Positions 8,512 through 17,297 are shown, numbered from the stretch's first letter. The stretch: DNA of 64,000 bases from Candidatus Bathyarchaeota archaeon (GCA_026014595.1 JAOZHY010000033.1:1-64000); one strand, 5' to 3'. Program-made: numbers and translations. The notes: generated from the letters alone by a model not told the origin.

Positions 8512-8904
8512 TTAATCTTGCACTAACGTGACGGTGCCGTCTTCTATCCTTACGGTGTCGCCAGTCTTAATCCGCGCAATGTCCACCTTGTCAACGCAGG
8601 GAATTTCTGAGATTATGGCGCCGACGGCCACTATGGTTTCGCATTCCCTGTTGATTATGCCGGCTGGCGCGGTGCCGTTCTTCTTCATCCTGTAAAGCGT
8701 GTAAGAGCCCACGGTTGAGCCTTTCCCAGTGGGGAACACGAGTATCTTGCCCTTAACGCTTTTGCCCTGCAGTTCATGTCCTTTTTCGATGACTTCGCCC
8801 GTGTTCGGGTCTACCCCTCCGTAGAAGGAGATGGGCATCGAGGTGGTCAGGGCTTCGCCTTCGCCTTTGCCCTTGTAGATGATTCTGCCTTTTAGTTGCT
8901 CCAT
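8512..8904 (-). CDS. Phosphomevalonate dehydratase small subunit (aconitase X swivel)
   Basis: A 130-residue DUF126/AcnX swivel-domain subunit. The key block PISFYGGVDPNTGEVIEKG holds the serine expected at the active site, and GKILVFPTGKGSTVGSYTLY is the substrate-phosphate and structural loop of the family. With the large subunit it dehydrates mevalonate 5-phosphate to trans-anhydromevalonate 5-phosphate. I chose ATG 8904 because GGCGGTGA lies just upstream; an ORF start at 8931 would deepen the overlap with the large subunit, which ends at 8892. Confidence 0.93.
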   Translation of the reverse strand: MEQLKGRIIYKGKGEGEALTTSMPISFYGGVDPNTGEVIEKGHELQGKSVKGKILVFPTGKGSTVGSYTLYRMKKNGTAPAGIINRECETIVAVGAIISEIPCVDKVDIARIKTGDTVRIEDGTVTLVQD

Positions 8905-10091
8905 TTTCCAGTCACCGCCGCCATTATGCACTCTTCCAAGCTGCCCATCTTCGTTTTCATGTTGCTCTGACGTGAATAGAAGCAGCCTTTCGCCGAGGTT
9001 GTGGCTAAGGCTTTGAACCTGCCCTTCAGCGGAGCCACCGCCATGCAGGTGTCACACGCGAATTTGCCGCCAGCCCGCTCAATCACCTGGGTGTAGCCGC
9101 GTTTGTCCGCAAGCTGCTTCGCTGACCGTGAGGTGGCAACCCAGAACTCCGTGTTCTCCGCAACCTTTTTGCCTCGGAGCAGTTCCGCTATTTCAGCGAT
9201 TTCTTTGATGGAGCAGTGGGGGCAACCGACGCATACGAAGTCGATGTCGGTGACTTCGTCGTTGATGTTGTCGTAGGCTTGTTTGATGTCGCTTTGCTCG
9301 ACCGCGACCGAGTCTTTTGGAACTTGACAGTTTTCGGCGCCCGGCGTTATGCCCTTCATGTAGAAGAGCGGTTTAGCGCCGTAAGTTACGACTGAGGCGC
9401 AGAACGACTTCAACTCGTCCAGCTCCGCGTCTTTTATGCCTGTGATGTAGGGGATTTTGTTTTCAGCTTTTTTCCCGATGGCGTAGCCGAGGGCGCCCCA
9501 GTCGGAGAACTTGGTTAAGTCTGCGTTCACTTTGACGTGGATGTCTGGCACTCGGTTCTCGTCCAAATGCAGCCCATAGCATGGCGTTTTGCCCACGAAA
9601 GCCGCCGCCAACGCGGATGGTCCACCTTCACGGTTCGTCCTTGCTCCGATGACTGAGTTGGCGAACGTTACTGCCGAGGACTCGGACCATGCGACGTGTT
9701 CGCCGTATCTGGGCAGGTTGCCAATCAGGTAGGGCGTGCATGTGCAGCTAACGAGTATGCCCATCTTCTCGAAGGCTTCTATCACCATGTTTTGCTTCTG
9801 GGCGAATTCTTCGCTGATGCCTAGGTTGCGCCAGTTCTCTAAGTCCATCCCCGCCGGGTTCAGCGTGGTGAGCACTTTGACCCGCCCGTCCTTTGCTAGC
9901 TCGTTGAGGAATTCTAAGCCTGCGTCGCCGAGGTTGTGGTAGCTGACGCCTGCCACTTGGACGCTGCCGACTTTTATGAGGCGTTCGGCTCCGTAGATGT
10001 CTCCGAGAGCGACTAGAATCTCCATGCTTTTGCGCACGGCGTAGCCCTCTTCGCCGTCGAGCATTCGCTGTTCTTTTTCTGTCAGGTTCAT
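8892..10091 (-). CDS. Phosphomevalonate dehydratase large subunit (aconitase X)
   Basis: A 399-residue DUF521/AcnX subunit carrying the iron-sulfur site. Conserved features include NLGDAGLEFL near the N terminus, SCTCTPYL and EHVAWSESSAVTFANSVIGA, and the later cysteine motifs CVGCPHCS and DTCMAVAPL. It is the catalytic partner of the adjacent small subunit, and the two genes overlap by 13 bases. The UbiD-like decarboxylase gene ends six bases upstream. This order is the expected one for the archaeal mevalonate pathway and separates it from hydroxyproline-type AcnX. Confidence 0.93.
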   Translation of the reverse strand: MNLTEKEQRMLDGEEGYAVRKSMEILVALGDIYGAERLIKVGSVQVAGVSYHNLGDAGLEFLNELAKDGRVKVLTTLNPAGMDLENWRNLGISEEFAQKQNMVIEAFEKMGILVSCTCTPYLIGNLPRYGEHVAWSESSAVTFANSVIGARTNREGGPSALAAAFVGKTPCYGLHLDENRVPDIHVKVNADLTKFSDWGALGYAIGKKAENKIPYITGIKDAELDELKSFCASVVTYGAKPLFYMKGITPGAENCQVPKDSVAVEQSDIKQAYDNINDEVTDIDFVCVGCPHCSIKEIAEIAELLRGKKVAENTEFWVATSRSAKQLADKRGYTQVIERAGGKFACDTCMAVAPLKGRFKALATTSAKGCFYSRQSNMKTKMGSLEECIMAAVTGKWSN

Positions 10092-10097
10092 GGCTGG

Positions 10098-11408
10098 TCA
10101 CAGGTACCTGTTCAGGTCGATTTTCTTGTATCCTTCTTTCTTGAAGCCTTTACCCGTCGCCGTGAGGGGAATGGTGGCGTCTAAGCCTGCCTTGGACGTG
10201 GTGGCTTTTTTGCCCTCCGTCAAATCGCCTGACGGGTCAAGGGATGAGCCGGGCTGGTTGGACAGGATGACGGTGTTCTTGTCGGCTTGGAATCTGGTGG
10301 CGATTGCCCATTCCACGTCGTTTGGGTCGTAAATGTTTATGTCGTCATCGACTATGACGCAGTGTTTAAGTGACTTGTGTCCTTCAAAGGCGGCGGCTAT
10401 GGCTTTTCGTCCGTCATCAGGGTTTCGCTTGCGGATTTGAACCACGGCGTGGAGCCAACTGCACCCGCCGGGCGTTATGTAAACGTCCTTGCACTCGCAG
10501 ACCTTGTTCACTGCGTTGAAGATTGTCGGTTCTTTGGGCATGCCCATCAGGAACTTGTGCTCGTTTCTGCCTGCGAGTATGGTCTGGTATATGGGCTGCT
10601 TCCTGTGAGTGACGCATTTAATCTCTATTACAGGCTGCTGTCGTACCCTGTCAACGATTCCTGTCAAATCCAGGAATGGTCCTTCAGGCGCCTTTTCCTT
10701 CGTTATTCTTCCTTCGAGGACGATTTCGCAGTCCTTGGGCACCTCAAGGTCTACGGTTTTGCACTTCACCAACTCCGTCTTCTCCAGCACGTTAGCCATT
10801 CCCAACTCGTCAACGCCCATCGGCAAGGTGGTGGCGGCAGCGAGGAGCACGGCGGTGGAGTTGCCGATGCAGATAGCTATGTCGAGTTCTCCGCCTGCTT
10901 TCTGGAGGGCTGCGTCAGTGCCGCGGTTCTCAACGATTCTGGCTACAAAGCGGCGCTTGTCCAGCAGCATTAGCCTGTGGAAGCACATGTTTCGGGCGTT
11001 GAATTCAGGGTCGCGTATTATGGAGACCGCTGAGGCGATGTATTTGCCTCCGTCCTTTTCCGTGTAGCGCATAATCGGCAGCTTCGTCAAATCCACGTCG
11101 CGTTCGACTACCTCTTGGCACTCACCCTTCTCCACAGTTTCTGGAGGCACCGGGTTCTCTAAAGCCTCGGACAGCCGATGCAGCAACGCGTCTCTTTTTA
11201 TGCCCAGTGCTCGGGCGATAAGCTCTTTCGAAGAAACCAAGCCAGCGACGACGGGGATGCTGGATTCTTTCACTTTTTCGAAGAGCACGGGTTTCTCGCC
11301 TAACGCCTCTATAACGCCCGCCATCTCGTACTCGGTTGACACTTCCCTGCTTATCCTGGTTAGCTCTCCGTTTTGGCGGAGCTGTTCCAGGAAACTTCTA
11401 AAACCCAA
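10098..11408 (-). CDS. UbiD-family decarboxylase, probable anhydromevalonate phosphate decarboxylase
   Basis: A 436-residue UbiD-family enzyme. Members need prenylated FMN. Conserved blocks include MCFHRLMLLDKRRFVARIV, the E-x-P region LEGRITKEKAPEGPFLDLTG, and VTHRKQPIYQTILAG. The C-terminal part has IVDDDINIYDPNDVEWAIATR. Placed between mevalonate kinase and phosphomevalonate dehydratase, its likely reaction is decarboxylation of trans-anhydromevalonate 5-phosphate to isopentenyl phosphate; this assignment rests on context. The UbiX enzyme that makes its cofactor is not in the window. Confidence 0.9.
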   Translation of the reverse strand: MGFRSFLEQLRQNGELTRISREVSTEYEMAGVIEALGEKPVLFEKVKESSIPVVAGLVSSKELIARALGIKRDALLHRLSEALENPVPPETVEKGECQEVVERDVDLTKLPIMRYTEKDGGKYIASAVSIIRDPEFNARNMCFHRLMLLDKRRFVARIVENRGTDAALQKAGGELDIAICIGNSTAVLLAAATTLPMGVDELGMANVLEKTELVKCKTVDLEVPKDCEIVLEGRITKEKAPEGPFLDLTGIVDRVRQQPVIEIKCVTHRKQPIYQTILAGRNEHKFLMGMPKEPTIFNAVNKVCECKDVYITPGGCSWLHAVVQIRKRNPDDGRKAIAAAFEGHKSLKHCVIVDDDINIYDPNDVEWAIATRFQADKNTVILSNQPGSSLDPSGDLTEGKKATTSKAGLDATIPLTATGKGFKKEGYKKIDLNRYL

Positions 11409-11449
11409 TTTTCATTCGCCCTCGCTTCTTATTGGTTCTCAGATTGCCT

Positions 11450-12391
11450 TTATAACTTTTGGACACCAACCTTCGTCCTCAACACCTCAAAGCCTTGCTT
11501 CTCGATGGCTTGTGCCACTTTTTCCTGCAGTTGCTTGCCCGGTGTTAAGGCGACCATGCAGCCTCCGCCCCCACCGCCCGTGAGTTTAGCGCCGAAAGCG
11601 CCTTCCTTTCTGGCGATGTCCACTAGTAAGTCGAGTTCTGGGCTGGAGACTTCAATTTCCTGCAGCAAAGTGTGGTTTTCGTTCATAAGGGCACCGACTT
11701 TTTTAAAGTCGCCCGCTTCCAAGGCTTTCCTGCCCTCTATAGATATTTCTCCGGCGCGTTTGAACAGGGGGTCGTATTTCTGCGGGTTTTTCCGTTTGCG
11801 TTCGGCAACGCCTTCCACCATGGCTTTGGTGTTGGCGACCTTGCCCGTGCTGCCTATGACAATCTCGACGGGCTGTGGCGTATGCAGCCTTTCGACGAGG
11901 TCTGGTCCGCCGCTCATGTTCTTCTGGAACCACATCAACCCGCCGTACGTGGCAGCCGTATTGTCGATGCCCGACGGGTTTCCGGCGTACGCCTTCTCCG
12001 CCTCGTAAGCAGCCTGATTAATCCGTTCGTCCGACAAGGTCATGCCGAGTTCTTCTGCGATGGCCCGGGCGATGGCGACGCTGCTTGCCGCAGAAGCGCC
12101 CAGCCCGCTGAAGCCTGGGAGTGTGCCGCCTATCCATATGCTCAGCGGCGTCTTTGGGGCGACTCCCATCGCCTTCAGCATCCGCTCGATTGATTCCAGT
12201 TGCTGGAGCCGTTTTTCCTCGCTGTAGCCTTTCGCGGTTTTCCTCTCATCCCGAACCGTGATGCCTGTTCCAGTCTTCTTCACCTCGGCGTCGGTGGTGG
12301 AGTCAATGGCAGAAACGATGCCTGGCACACCGTGCACGACGAAGTGCTCGCCGAACAAGATTACTTTACCATAACCTGAGCCTTTGCCCAT
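11450..12391 (-). CDS. mvk: Mevalonate kinase
   Basis: A 313-residue GHMP kinase that makes mevalonate 5-phosphate. It has the N-terminal KVILFGEHFVVHGVPG motif, the ATP loop LPGFSGLGASAASSVAIARA (PxxxGLGSSA type, here GLGASAAS), a GIDNTAATYGG block with the catalytic aspartate, and the C-terminal AKLTGGGGGGCMVAL glycine loop. It is the first gene of the leftward isoprenoid run. A TATA-like TATTTTTATC lies about 40 bases upstream (12431-12440), and tandem palindromes sit further upstream. Confidence 0.96.
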   Translation of the reverse strand: MGKGSGYGKVILFGEHFVVHGVPGIVSAIDSTTDAEVKKTGTGITVRDERKTAKGYSEEKRLQQLESIERMLKAMGVAPKTPLSIWIGGTLPGFSGLGASAASSVAIARAIAEELGMTLSDERINQAAYEAEKAYAGNPSGIDNTAATYGGLMWFQKNMSGGPDLVERLHTPQPVEIVIGSTGKVANTKAMVEGVAERKRKNPQKYDPLFKRAGEISIEGRKALEAGDFKKVGALMNENHTLLQEIEVSSPELDLLVDIARKEGAFGAKLTGGGGGGCMVALTPGKQLQEKVAQAIEKQGFEVLRTKVGVQKL

Positions 12392-12456
12392 TCTTCTTAC
12401 ACCCTGACGAGATAGGTATCCTGCAGATTAGATAAAAATATTCTTTTTCAGAGACT

Positions 12457-12493
12457 GTTCTCGGAGGAGAACGCTTTGTTCTCGGGGGAGAGC
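12457..12493. promoter_or_regulatory. Two tandem 16-bp palindromes between mvk and the LamG gene
   Basis: GTTCTCGGAGGAGAAC (12457-12472) is a palindrome with 6-bp arms around GGAG. A near copy, GTTCTCGGGGGAGAGC, follows at 12478-12493. The copies repeat every 21 bp, two helical turns, as expected for two regulator dimers on one face of DNA. The site lies upstream of a TATA-like element for the leftward mevalonate operon and 47 bp before the rightward LamG gene, so either or both could be controlled. The regulator is unknown. Confidence 0.55.
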
Positions 12494-12539
12494 TAAATCC
12501 CACTTTTGACACTGAAAGGATTGGAGTAGTGATGTCCAT

Positions 12540-13490
12540 ATGAAAACAGCAACTCAGTTAACAAGAAAAACAGCAACGTGGATGATTGTGACGCTGCTTC
12601 TAACAAGCCTCTTAGGCATAACGTTAGTGAAAGCCCAGGCAGCCGCTGACCCGAACACGGTCGCGGTGTGGCACCTAGACGAGGTTTTGCCAGACGGCTA
12701 CAGAGAAATCACGCCTGACGCCACAGGACAGAACCAGGGAATTCTGATACACGCGCCCGCAGCTCCCAAGCTGGTTGAGGGCAAATTCGGCAAAGCCATG
12801 AGCTTCGACGGCAGCAACGGCGTGTACGTGCCCATCCGGTTTCTGGTGGGTTTCCCGCCTTCTCCCGAGCCCATATACATTCCCGTCTCCACCAGCTTGG
12901 ATATTCCCAAAGAGGTCAGGATTGAGGCGTGGATAAACGTGCAAGGCTTCAAAAACGTAACCTACAACAACATCGTGGTTAAATGCACCCGCACCGACGC
13001 CAGCACGGAGAGCGTCACCAGAATCTTTGGCATAGCAGTGAAAGCAGGCATCCCCCAGAACGGCTACACGGTGCCAACAGGCGCCCTCAGCGGATACGTG
13101 TACACAGACACAGACGGATTCAACGAAGTAGTCACAACGGAACCCGTAATCACGCTTGGCGAGTGGATACACGTCGCCTTCACCCGCACCAGCACAGGCA
13201 TGCACCTGTACGTGAACGGCGCAGAAAAAACAGTCAAAGCCATCTACGGAACCCAAAACCCACAGGGCGACATGATAAACGGCACCGAAGTGTACCTTGG
13301 ACACGACGCCGAAGTCATCATAGACGAAGTCCGCATCAGCAACCTCGCACCAGAACCGCAAACCCTTGCCTCACAAATCGACATCGGACCAAACCTGCTG
13401 GTCGCCGTCATAGGCGTGGCTGTGATTTTCGCCGTCGCGTGGCTTCTGCGCCGGGTTGTCCAGATGTGGGTGATTCATTCAAGAACCTAA
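12540..13490 (+). CDS. Secreted LamG-domain protein with C-terminal membrane anchor
   Basis: A 316-residue surface protein. It has an N-terminal signal peptide (hydrophobic stretch about residues 13-32, likely cut near VKAQA). A LamG/concanavalin-like jelly-roll domain follows, with VAVWHLDE, GKAMSFDGSNGVYVPI, IEAWINVQG, WIHVAFTR, MHLYVNGAEK and VIIDEVRISN. One C-terminal membrane helix (about 290-308) has an arginine after it. Such domains bind carbohydrate or protein outside the cell. The radical SAM gene starts about 20 bases after its stop, or overlaps it if an upstream GTG is used, suggesting one unit. Confidence 0.85.
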   Translation: MKTATQLTRKTATWMIVTLLLTSLLGITLVKAQAAADPNTVAVWHLDEVLPDGYREITPDATGQNQGILIHAPAAPKLVEGKFGKAMSFDGSNGVYVPIRFLVGFPPSPEPIYIPVSTSLDIPKEVRIEAWINVQGFKNVTYNNIVVKCTRTDASTESVTRIFGIAVKAGIPQNGYTVPTGALSGYVYTDTDGFNEVVTTEPVITLGEWIHVAFTRTSTGMHLYVNGAEKTVKAIYGTQNPQGDMINGTEVYLGHDAEVIIDEVRISNLAPEPQTLASQIDIGPNLLVAVIGVAVIFAVAWLLRRVVQMWVIHSRT

Positions 13491-13510
13491 AACCAGGGGC
13501 TTCGGGAAAC

Positions 13511-14683
13511 GTGGGCATCGGGCTAAAACTCTTGGAACTGCTGCTCCGCCAGAAACTCTTCGGTCAGGGCTTAAAAGGCGAACCGAACACGCCGCTGATA
13601 GTGTCGTACGCTGTCACCAAAGCCTGCAACCTCCGATGCCTCCACTGCCACGTTTCCGCCAACGACGCCATGAAGTACGAGCTTAACCTGCAGGAAGCGA
13701 TGCGGGCGATAGATGAGATGGCGGCTCTTGGAACCCAAGCCCTGATTTTCAGCGGCGGAGAACCCATGCTCAGAAAAGAATTCGTCCTAGCACTTGCTGA
13801 ACACTGCGTTGACGCAGGCATAATTCCCGCAATGCTCACAAACGGCGTACTAATCAACCACCAAACAGCCATGGAGCTTAAGGACGCGGGAATCATGGCT
13901 TTAGGCATACCCATAGACTCAGTCGTCCCCGAATGCCACGACCAACTGAGAAACGTGCCCGGCACCTTCGCGAAAGCCGTGAAAGCAGTCCAAGCCTGCC
14001 TCGACAGCGATTTGGAAGTCGTAATCACCACCATGGCGTTGAAGAACACCTTCGACGAAATACCCCAACGAATAGACTTCTTAGCCGACCTCGGCGTAGA
14101 ACAGGTCGCAGTCTACGACTTGGTACCTATGGGACGGGGGAAAGACGTCATAAACCAAGCCATGAACCAAACACAGCGGGAAAGCCTGATAAGGTATCTT
14201 CAGCAGACACAGGAAACCAGAGACATGGTCTTCACCATGTCGGGCGGAATCCCGCTTTACCCCGAAATCGCCCTTGAAATGCACAGGTTCAACGACACTA
14301 AACCCCGCGACCTGCTGCTGAAAGAATTCTGGGTACACAACCCAGTCGGATGCCACGCTGGAATTTTTTACTTCAGTCTACGACCCAACGGAGACGTTTA
14401 TCCCTGCACGTTCCTGCCCGTCACAGTCGGCAACATCCGACAGCAAAGCCTCACCAGCATTTGGCACAACTCAAAAATCCTCAACGACCTCCGCGATAGA
14501 CGCCTGCTGAAGGGGCAATGCGGCAAATGCGAATACCGAGCAACGTGCGGCGGATGCAGAGGAAGAGCCTACGCATGCAGCGGCGACTATCTGGAAACCG
14601 ACCCCGTGTGCCTGCGCGACATGATGATGAGGGAAAACGTGCTGCCGCAAACCGTGAAGCGTTTCGGATGGTGCGTAGGGTAA
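13511..14683 (+). CDS. Radical SAM/SPASM-domain enzyme
   Basis: About 390 residues. The radical SAM motif CNLRCLHC is near residue 39. The C-terminal SPASM domain has the CGKCEYRATCGGCRG and ACSGDY...C cysteine pattern that binds auxiliary 4Fe-4S clusters. Family members modify peptides or act in cofactor and heme-type synthesis (NirJ/AhbC/AhbD-like, PqqE-like, or AOR-linked maturases); no precise role can be assigned. The GTG at 13511 fits just after the LamG stop, while GTG 13466 would overlap it. No obvious precursor peptide gene is adjacent. The longer upstream open frame is a shadow of the LamG gene. Confidence 0.85.
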   Translation: MGIGLKLLELLLRQKLFGQGLKGEPNTPLIVSYAVTKACNLRCLHCHVSANDAMKYELNLQEAMRAIDEMAALGTQALIFSGGEPMLRKEFVLALAEHCVDAGIIPAMLTNGVLINHQTAMELKDAGIMALGIPIDSVVPECHDQLRNVPGTFAKAVKAVQACLDSDLEVVITTMALKNTFDEIPQRIDFLADLGVEQVAVYDLVPMGRGKDVINQAMNQTQRESLIRYLQQTQETRDMVFTMSGGIPLYPEIALEMHRFNDTKPRDLLLKEFWVHNPVGCHAGIFYFSLRPNGDVYPCTFLPVTVGNIRQQSLTSIWHNSKILNDLRDRRLLKGQCGKCEYRATCGGCRGRAYACSGDYLETDPVCLRDMMMRENVLPQTVKRFGWCVG

Positions 14684-14701
14684 AACCGCAAAACGTGTAA
14701 G

Positions 14702-14809
14702 ATTTCTTGACAAGCCAGCCTATTTGGAGCCTATTAGAGGTTTATTGCAGAGGGTCCGTATTGGCGCGGAAAACAGCCAAACCATGTTGAAAATCAGCAG
14801 AGGAGGAGA
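14702..14809 (-). repeat. Dispersed intergenic repeat, copy B
   Basis: This is an inverted copy of the element described at 2756-2869. Read on the minus strand it contains CTGCTGATTTTCAACATGG, TTTGGCTGTTTTCCGCGCC and AATACGGACCC, the last two shared closely with copy C at 28.6 kb. After a shortened middle it has CTAATAGGCTCCAAATAGGC and then CTTGTCAAGAAA. It begins 18 bases after the radical SAM stop. Confidence 0.7.
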
Positions 14810-15049
14810 CCACCACGCAGAGCAGACAACGCTGCAGGGAGCGCCTTTAAATAAGGGGGCTAAAGACTGCTCCGAGCATGTTAGTGCGGTTTGCTGCGGG
14901 GTTAGCTGCTCGCCCTTTGTATGTGTATTGTTTCTTCATATACTTTAAATAAAAAATTGAACCATTAACATGTCAGTGATGACTCCCTGAGCGAGTCCTC
15001 TTACAGACTTAGCCCATGGATGTCCAAGAAGTAATCAGGGTTAAGCCGC
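14810..15049. other. Leader region upstream of the 221-residue protein gene
   Basis: A TATA-like stretch (CATATACTTTAAATAAA, about 14938-14954) could start a leader of about 90 bases. The leader contains a small inverted repeat, GACTC (14981-14985) and GAGTC (14993-14997), and a six-codon reading frame (ATGTCAGTGATGACTCCCTGA). Both may be chance. No RNA gene is recognisable. Confidence 0.35.
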
Positions 15050-15715
15050 ATGAGTGAAGATTTGGACCTTTCCATCCAGAGCAAAGAAGCAGAGCTTAAG
15101 CAACTGCGCCAGCGCATGGAAGAACTCCGCATGCAGTTCATAAGCGACACCGCCAAGTTTGCAGCCAAATGGTTTGAAGAAACTGCTCAGCTTTACGTCA
15201 CCAAGAAGCCGGAAGTCACCATAAACATGAGCAAAGAACGGCTTGCAGCCATGAAACAGAAAGTCATCGACCTCACAAGAAACGCAGACACGCTAATCAC
15301 GAACGCGTTGTCGGGCGCAAAAATCTGGTGGCACCAAGACCCACGCAAAGAAGACTCTATCTACCAATACCAGCAGGTCAGCACCAGATTCCCCGAACTA
15401 ATCGACAAGCCCATAAGGCGCGCACTCGGCGAACTAGGCGTCATCCTTGAACAATATGATTATGGCGTAACAGTCGGCGTTTACTCCAAAGAACCCTACA
15501 TGGAATACTGGTACGAACGCCCACCAGACTCAGAGGCATATGCTCCTCCTCGCCCATATTTTCCGCATCTGCTGGTGTGGTCCGACGAGATGCAGCGCAC
15601 CATGGCGCGGTACGACGCCTTATACAAACAGGCGTTTACGCTGTTCTTGGATATTCAGAAGCTGAAGGAAGAAAAGAAAAGACGCCAAGCCAGCGCCCTC
15701 TGGAACGCCACCTAA
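15050..15715 (+). CDS. Uncharacterised protein with N-terminal coiled coil
   Basis: A 221-residue protein that I do not recognise. Residues 5-35 form a likely coiled coil (KEAELKQLRQRMEELRMQF). The middle is helical. An aromatic and proline-rich stretch (about 165-190, EYWYERPPDSEAYAPPRPYF) precedes a last helix ending in a basic KLKEEKKRR. There is no signal peptide or membrane segment. Coding bias matches its neighbours, and it stands alone between its promoter region and the convergent methylthiotransferase gene. A structural or RNA-associated role is only a guess. Confidence 0.7.
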   Translation: MSEDLDLSIQSKEAELKQLRQRMEELRMQFISDTAKFAAKWFEETAQLYVTKKPEVTINMSKERLAAMKQKVIDLTRNADTLITNALSGAKIWWHQDPRKEDSIYQYQQVSTRFPELIDKPIRRALGELGVILEQYDYGVTVGVYSKEPYMEYWYERPPDSEAYAPPRPYFPHLLVWSDEMQRTMARYDALYKQAFTLFLDIQKLKEEKKRRQASALWNAT

Positions 15716-15802
15716 ACCAAAACGCCGCCAAACCAGCGCTCAGTCTAGGCACAGGTTTAAGCTATAGAGAGAGGGGTACGGTTTTTTCACGGTCAAAGAT
15801 TC

Positions 15803-17089
15803 TCAGCAAGGCACGCCTAACAAGTGAGTCGAAAACGCTTTCACAACTCTTACATCCAGCTTTCTGCCAAGCAGGTTCTCATTGCTTCTGACTGTTATGG
15901 GTTTGTAGGCGAAGTTGCGACCTATCCACGTTCCAGAAATCTTGCCTTTCTCGTCGATTAAAACTTCGCCCGTCCAGCCTATCCACTGCTGGTTCCTCTC
16001 CAAAGCAATCCGCTTAGCTATCTTGGCTGTTTTTGTGCTTCGGCGCTTAATCTCCGCCAACTCCACGAGTGCTTCACGCATTTCAGCTGCTGCTGTTCTG
16101 GGTCTAGGGAAAAACTTGGAAACATTAACGATATCAGGTTTCACCTCGCTGATAAGCTTTAGCGTGCTTTCGAAGGCTTCAGGGGTTTCGCCGGGAAAAC
16201 CGCAAATCACATCCGTCGCCAACGTCATCTGCGGAAAAGCAGCCCTGAACGCTTCGACGATGTCTTTGAACCCTTGCACGGTGTAAAATCGCCGCATACG
16301 TTGCAAGACCTCGTCATCACCGCTCTGCACTGGCAGATGAATAAACTTGAAAACCTTCTCGCTGCCGAACGCAGCAACCAACTTGTCCACGATGTCTGTC
16401 ACCATGTTCGGCGTCATCATGCCCACGCGAACCCGAAAATCACCAGCCAAAGCGCTTAAGGCTTCAAGCAGAACTGCAAGGTTCGCGCCTACATCCCTTC
16501 CGTAACACCCTGTGTCCTGGGATGTTATCCAGAACTCCTTTGCGCCAGCCGCTAAATCCCGCTGCACGCGATCCACAACATCCTCCACAGTGTAGCTTCG
16601 CAGTCGACCACGCGCAAAGACGACGCAGCAGTACGCGCATGAGCCAAGGCAGCCGTAGTTCACGGGAATGACGCTAATCACGGGATTCGACCGCAACGGC
16701 GCAAGAGCCAGACTTGGCTTAGCGTTCAATGCGCCGTTTAAAGCCACGACTTTTTCACCCTTGAAAACACGTTCTACAACCTCAACTACGCCTTCGCCAG
16801 CAGCAGGTCCCACGACGCCGTCGAAACGCACTTCGCGGAGTAACCTGTCGAAACTTGTCAGCGGCAAGCAGCCGGCCACTACCAGTTTCCGGTCCTGCGA
16901 GTAGCGCTTTAATGAGTCTATCACGCGGTTTTCCGTCGGTCCCTTAACAGCGCAAGTGTTAACGACTACGATGTCTGCTGCCGCGGCGGATTCAACGAGT
17001 TCGATGCCAGCTTGGGCTAAGCAACCTTTAATGACTTCGCCGTCAGCTTGGTTTGCGGAGCAACCGTAGCTTTTCAGGTAAACCCGCAT
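15803..17089 (-). CDS. tRNA methylthiotransferase (archaeal/CDKAL1-like, ms2t6A type)
   Basis: A 428-residue enzyme with three domains. The UPF0004 N-terminal domain has YGCSANQADGE, VVNTCAVKG and VVAGCLP (three cluster cysteines). The radical SAM domain has CLGSCAYC near residue 145, and a TRAM domain covers the last ~60 residues. This is the archaeal/eukaryotic MTTase subgroup (e-MtaB/CDKAL1), which adds methylthio to t6A37 of ANN-decoding tRNAs. It is convergent with the 221-residue protein gene and its promoter faces the ribbon-helix-helix gene. Confidence 0.93.
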   Translation of the reverse strand: MRVYLKSYGCSANQADGEVIKGCLAQAGIELVESAAAADIVVVNTCAVKGPTENRVIDSLKRYSQDRKLVVAGCLPLTSFDRLLREVRFDGVVGPAAGEGVVEVVERVFKGEKVVALNGALNAKPSLALAPLRSNPVISVIPVNYGCLGSCAYCCVVFARGRLRSYTVEDVVDRVQRDLAAGAKEFWITSQDTGCYGRDVGANLAVLLEALSALAGDFRVRVGMMTPNMVTDIVDKLVAAFGSEKVFKFIHLPVQSGDDEVLQRMRRFYTVQGFKDIVEAFRAAFPQMTLATDVICGFPGETPEAFESTLKLISEVKPDIVNVSKFFPRPRTAAAEMREALVELAEIKRRSTKTAKIAKRIALERNQQWIGWTGEVLIDEKGKISGTWIGRNFAYKPITVRSNENLLGRKLDVRVVKAFSTHLLGVPC

Positions 17090-17297
17090 TTTTTCTCATC
17101 GCAGTACGTTAGATGCTTCAACAAGAAATAAAAACATACAGGTTGCTGCAGCCGTGAATTGACAGGAAACTGCAACATGCCCAATGAAGCATTTAAAAGT
17201 AAAGGCACGAACATGTTTATTGCATATTTATAGCATAATATATAGAAGTATAACCTTCGACTATCCTTTTCGTAGTTTACCAAAGGGAGAAGATAAC

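Noticed and set aside
12983-13510. Long R/H-rich open frame joined to the radical SAM gene
   Set aside because: It is the wrong frame of the LamG gene, with a low-complexity R/H/P composition; the enzyme starts at about 13466-13511.
14976-14991. GTGATGA followed by CTGA resembled C and D boxes of an archaeal sRNA
   Set aside because: Only four bases separate the boxes and no second pair is seen, so there is no room for a guide.
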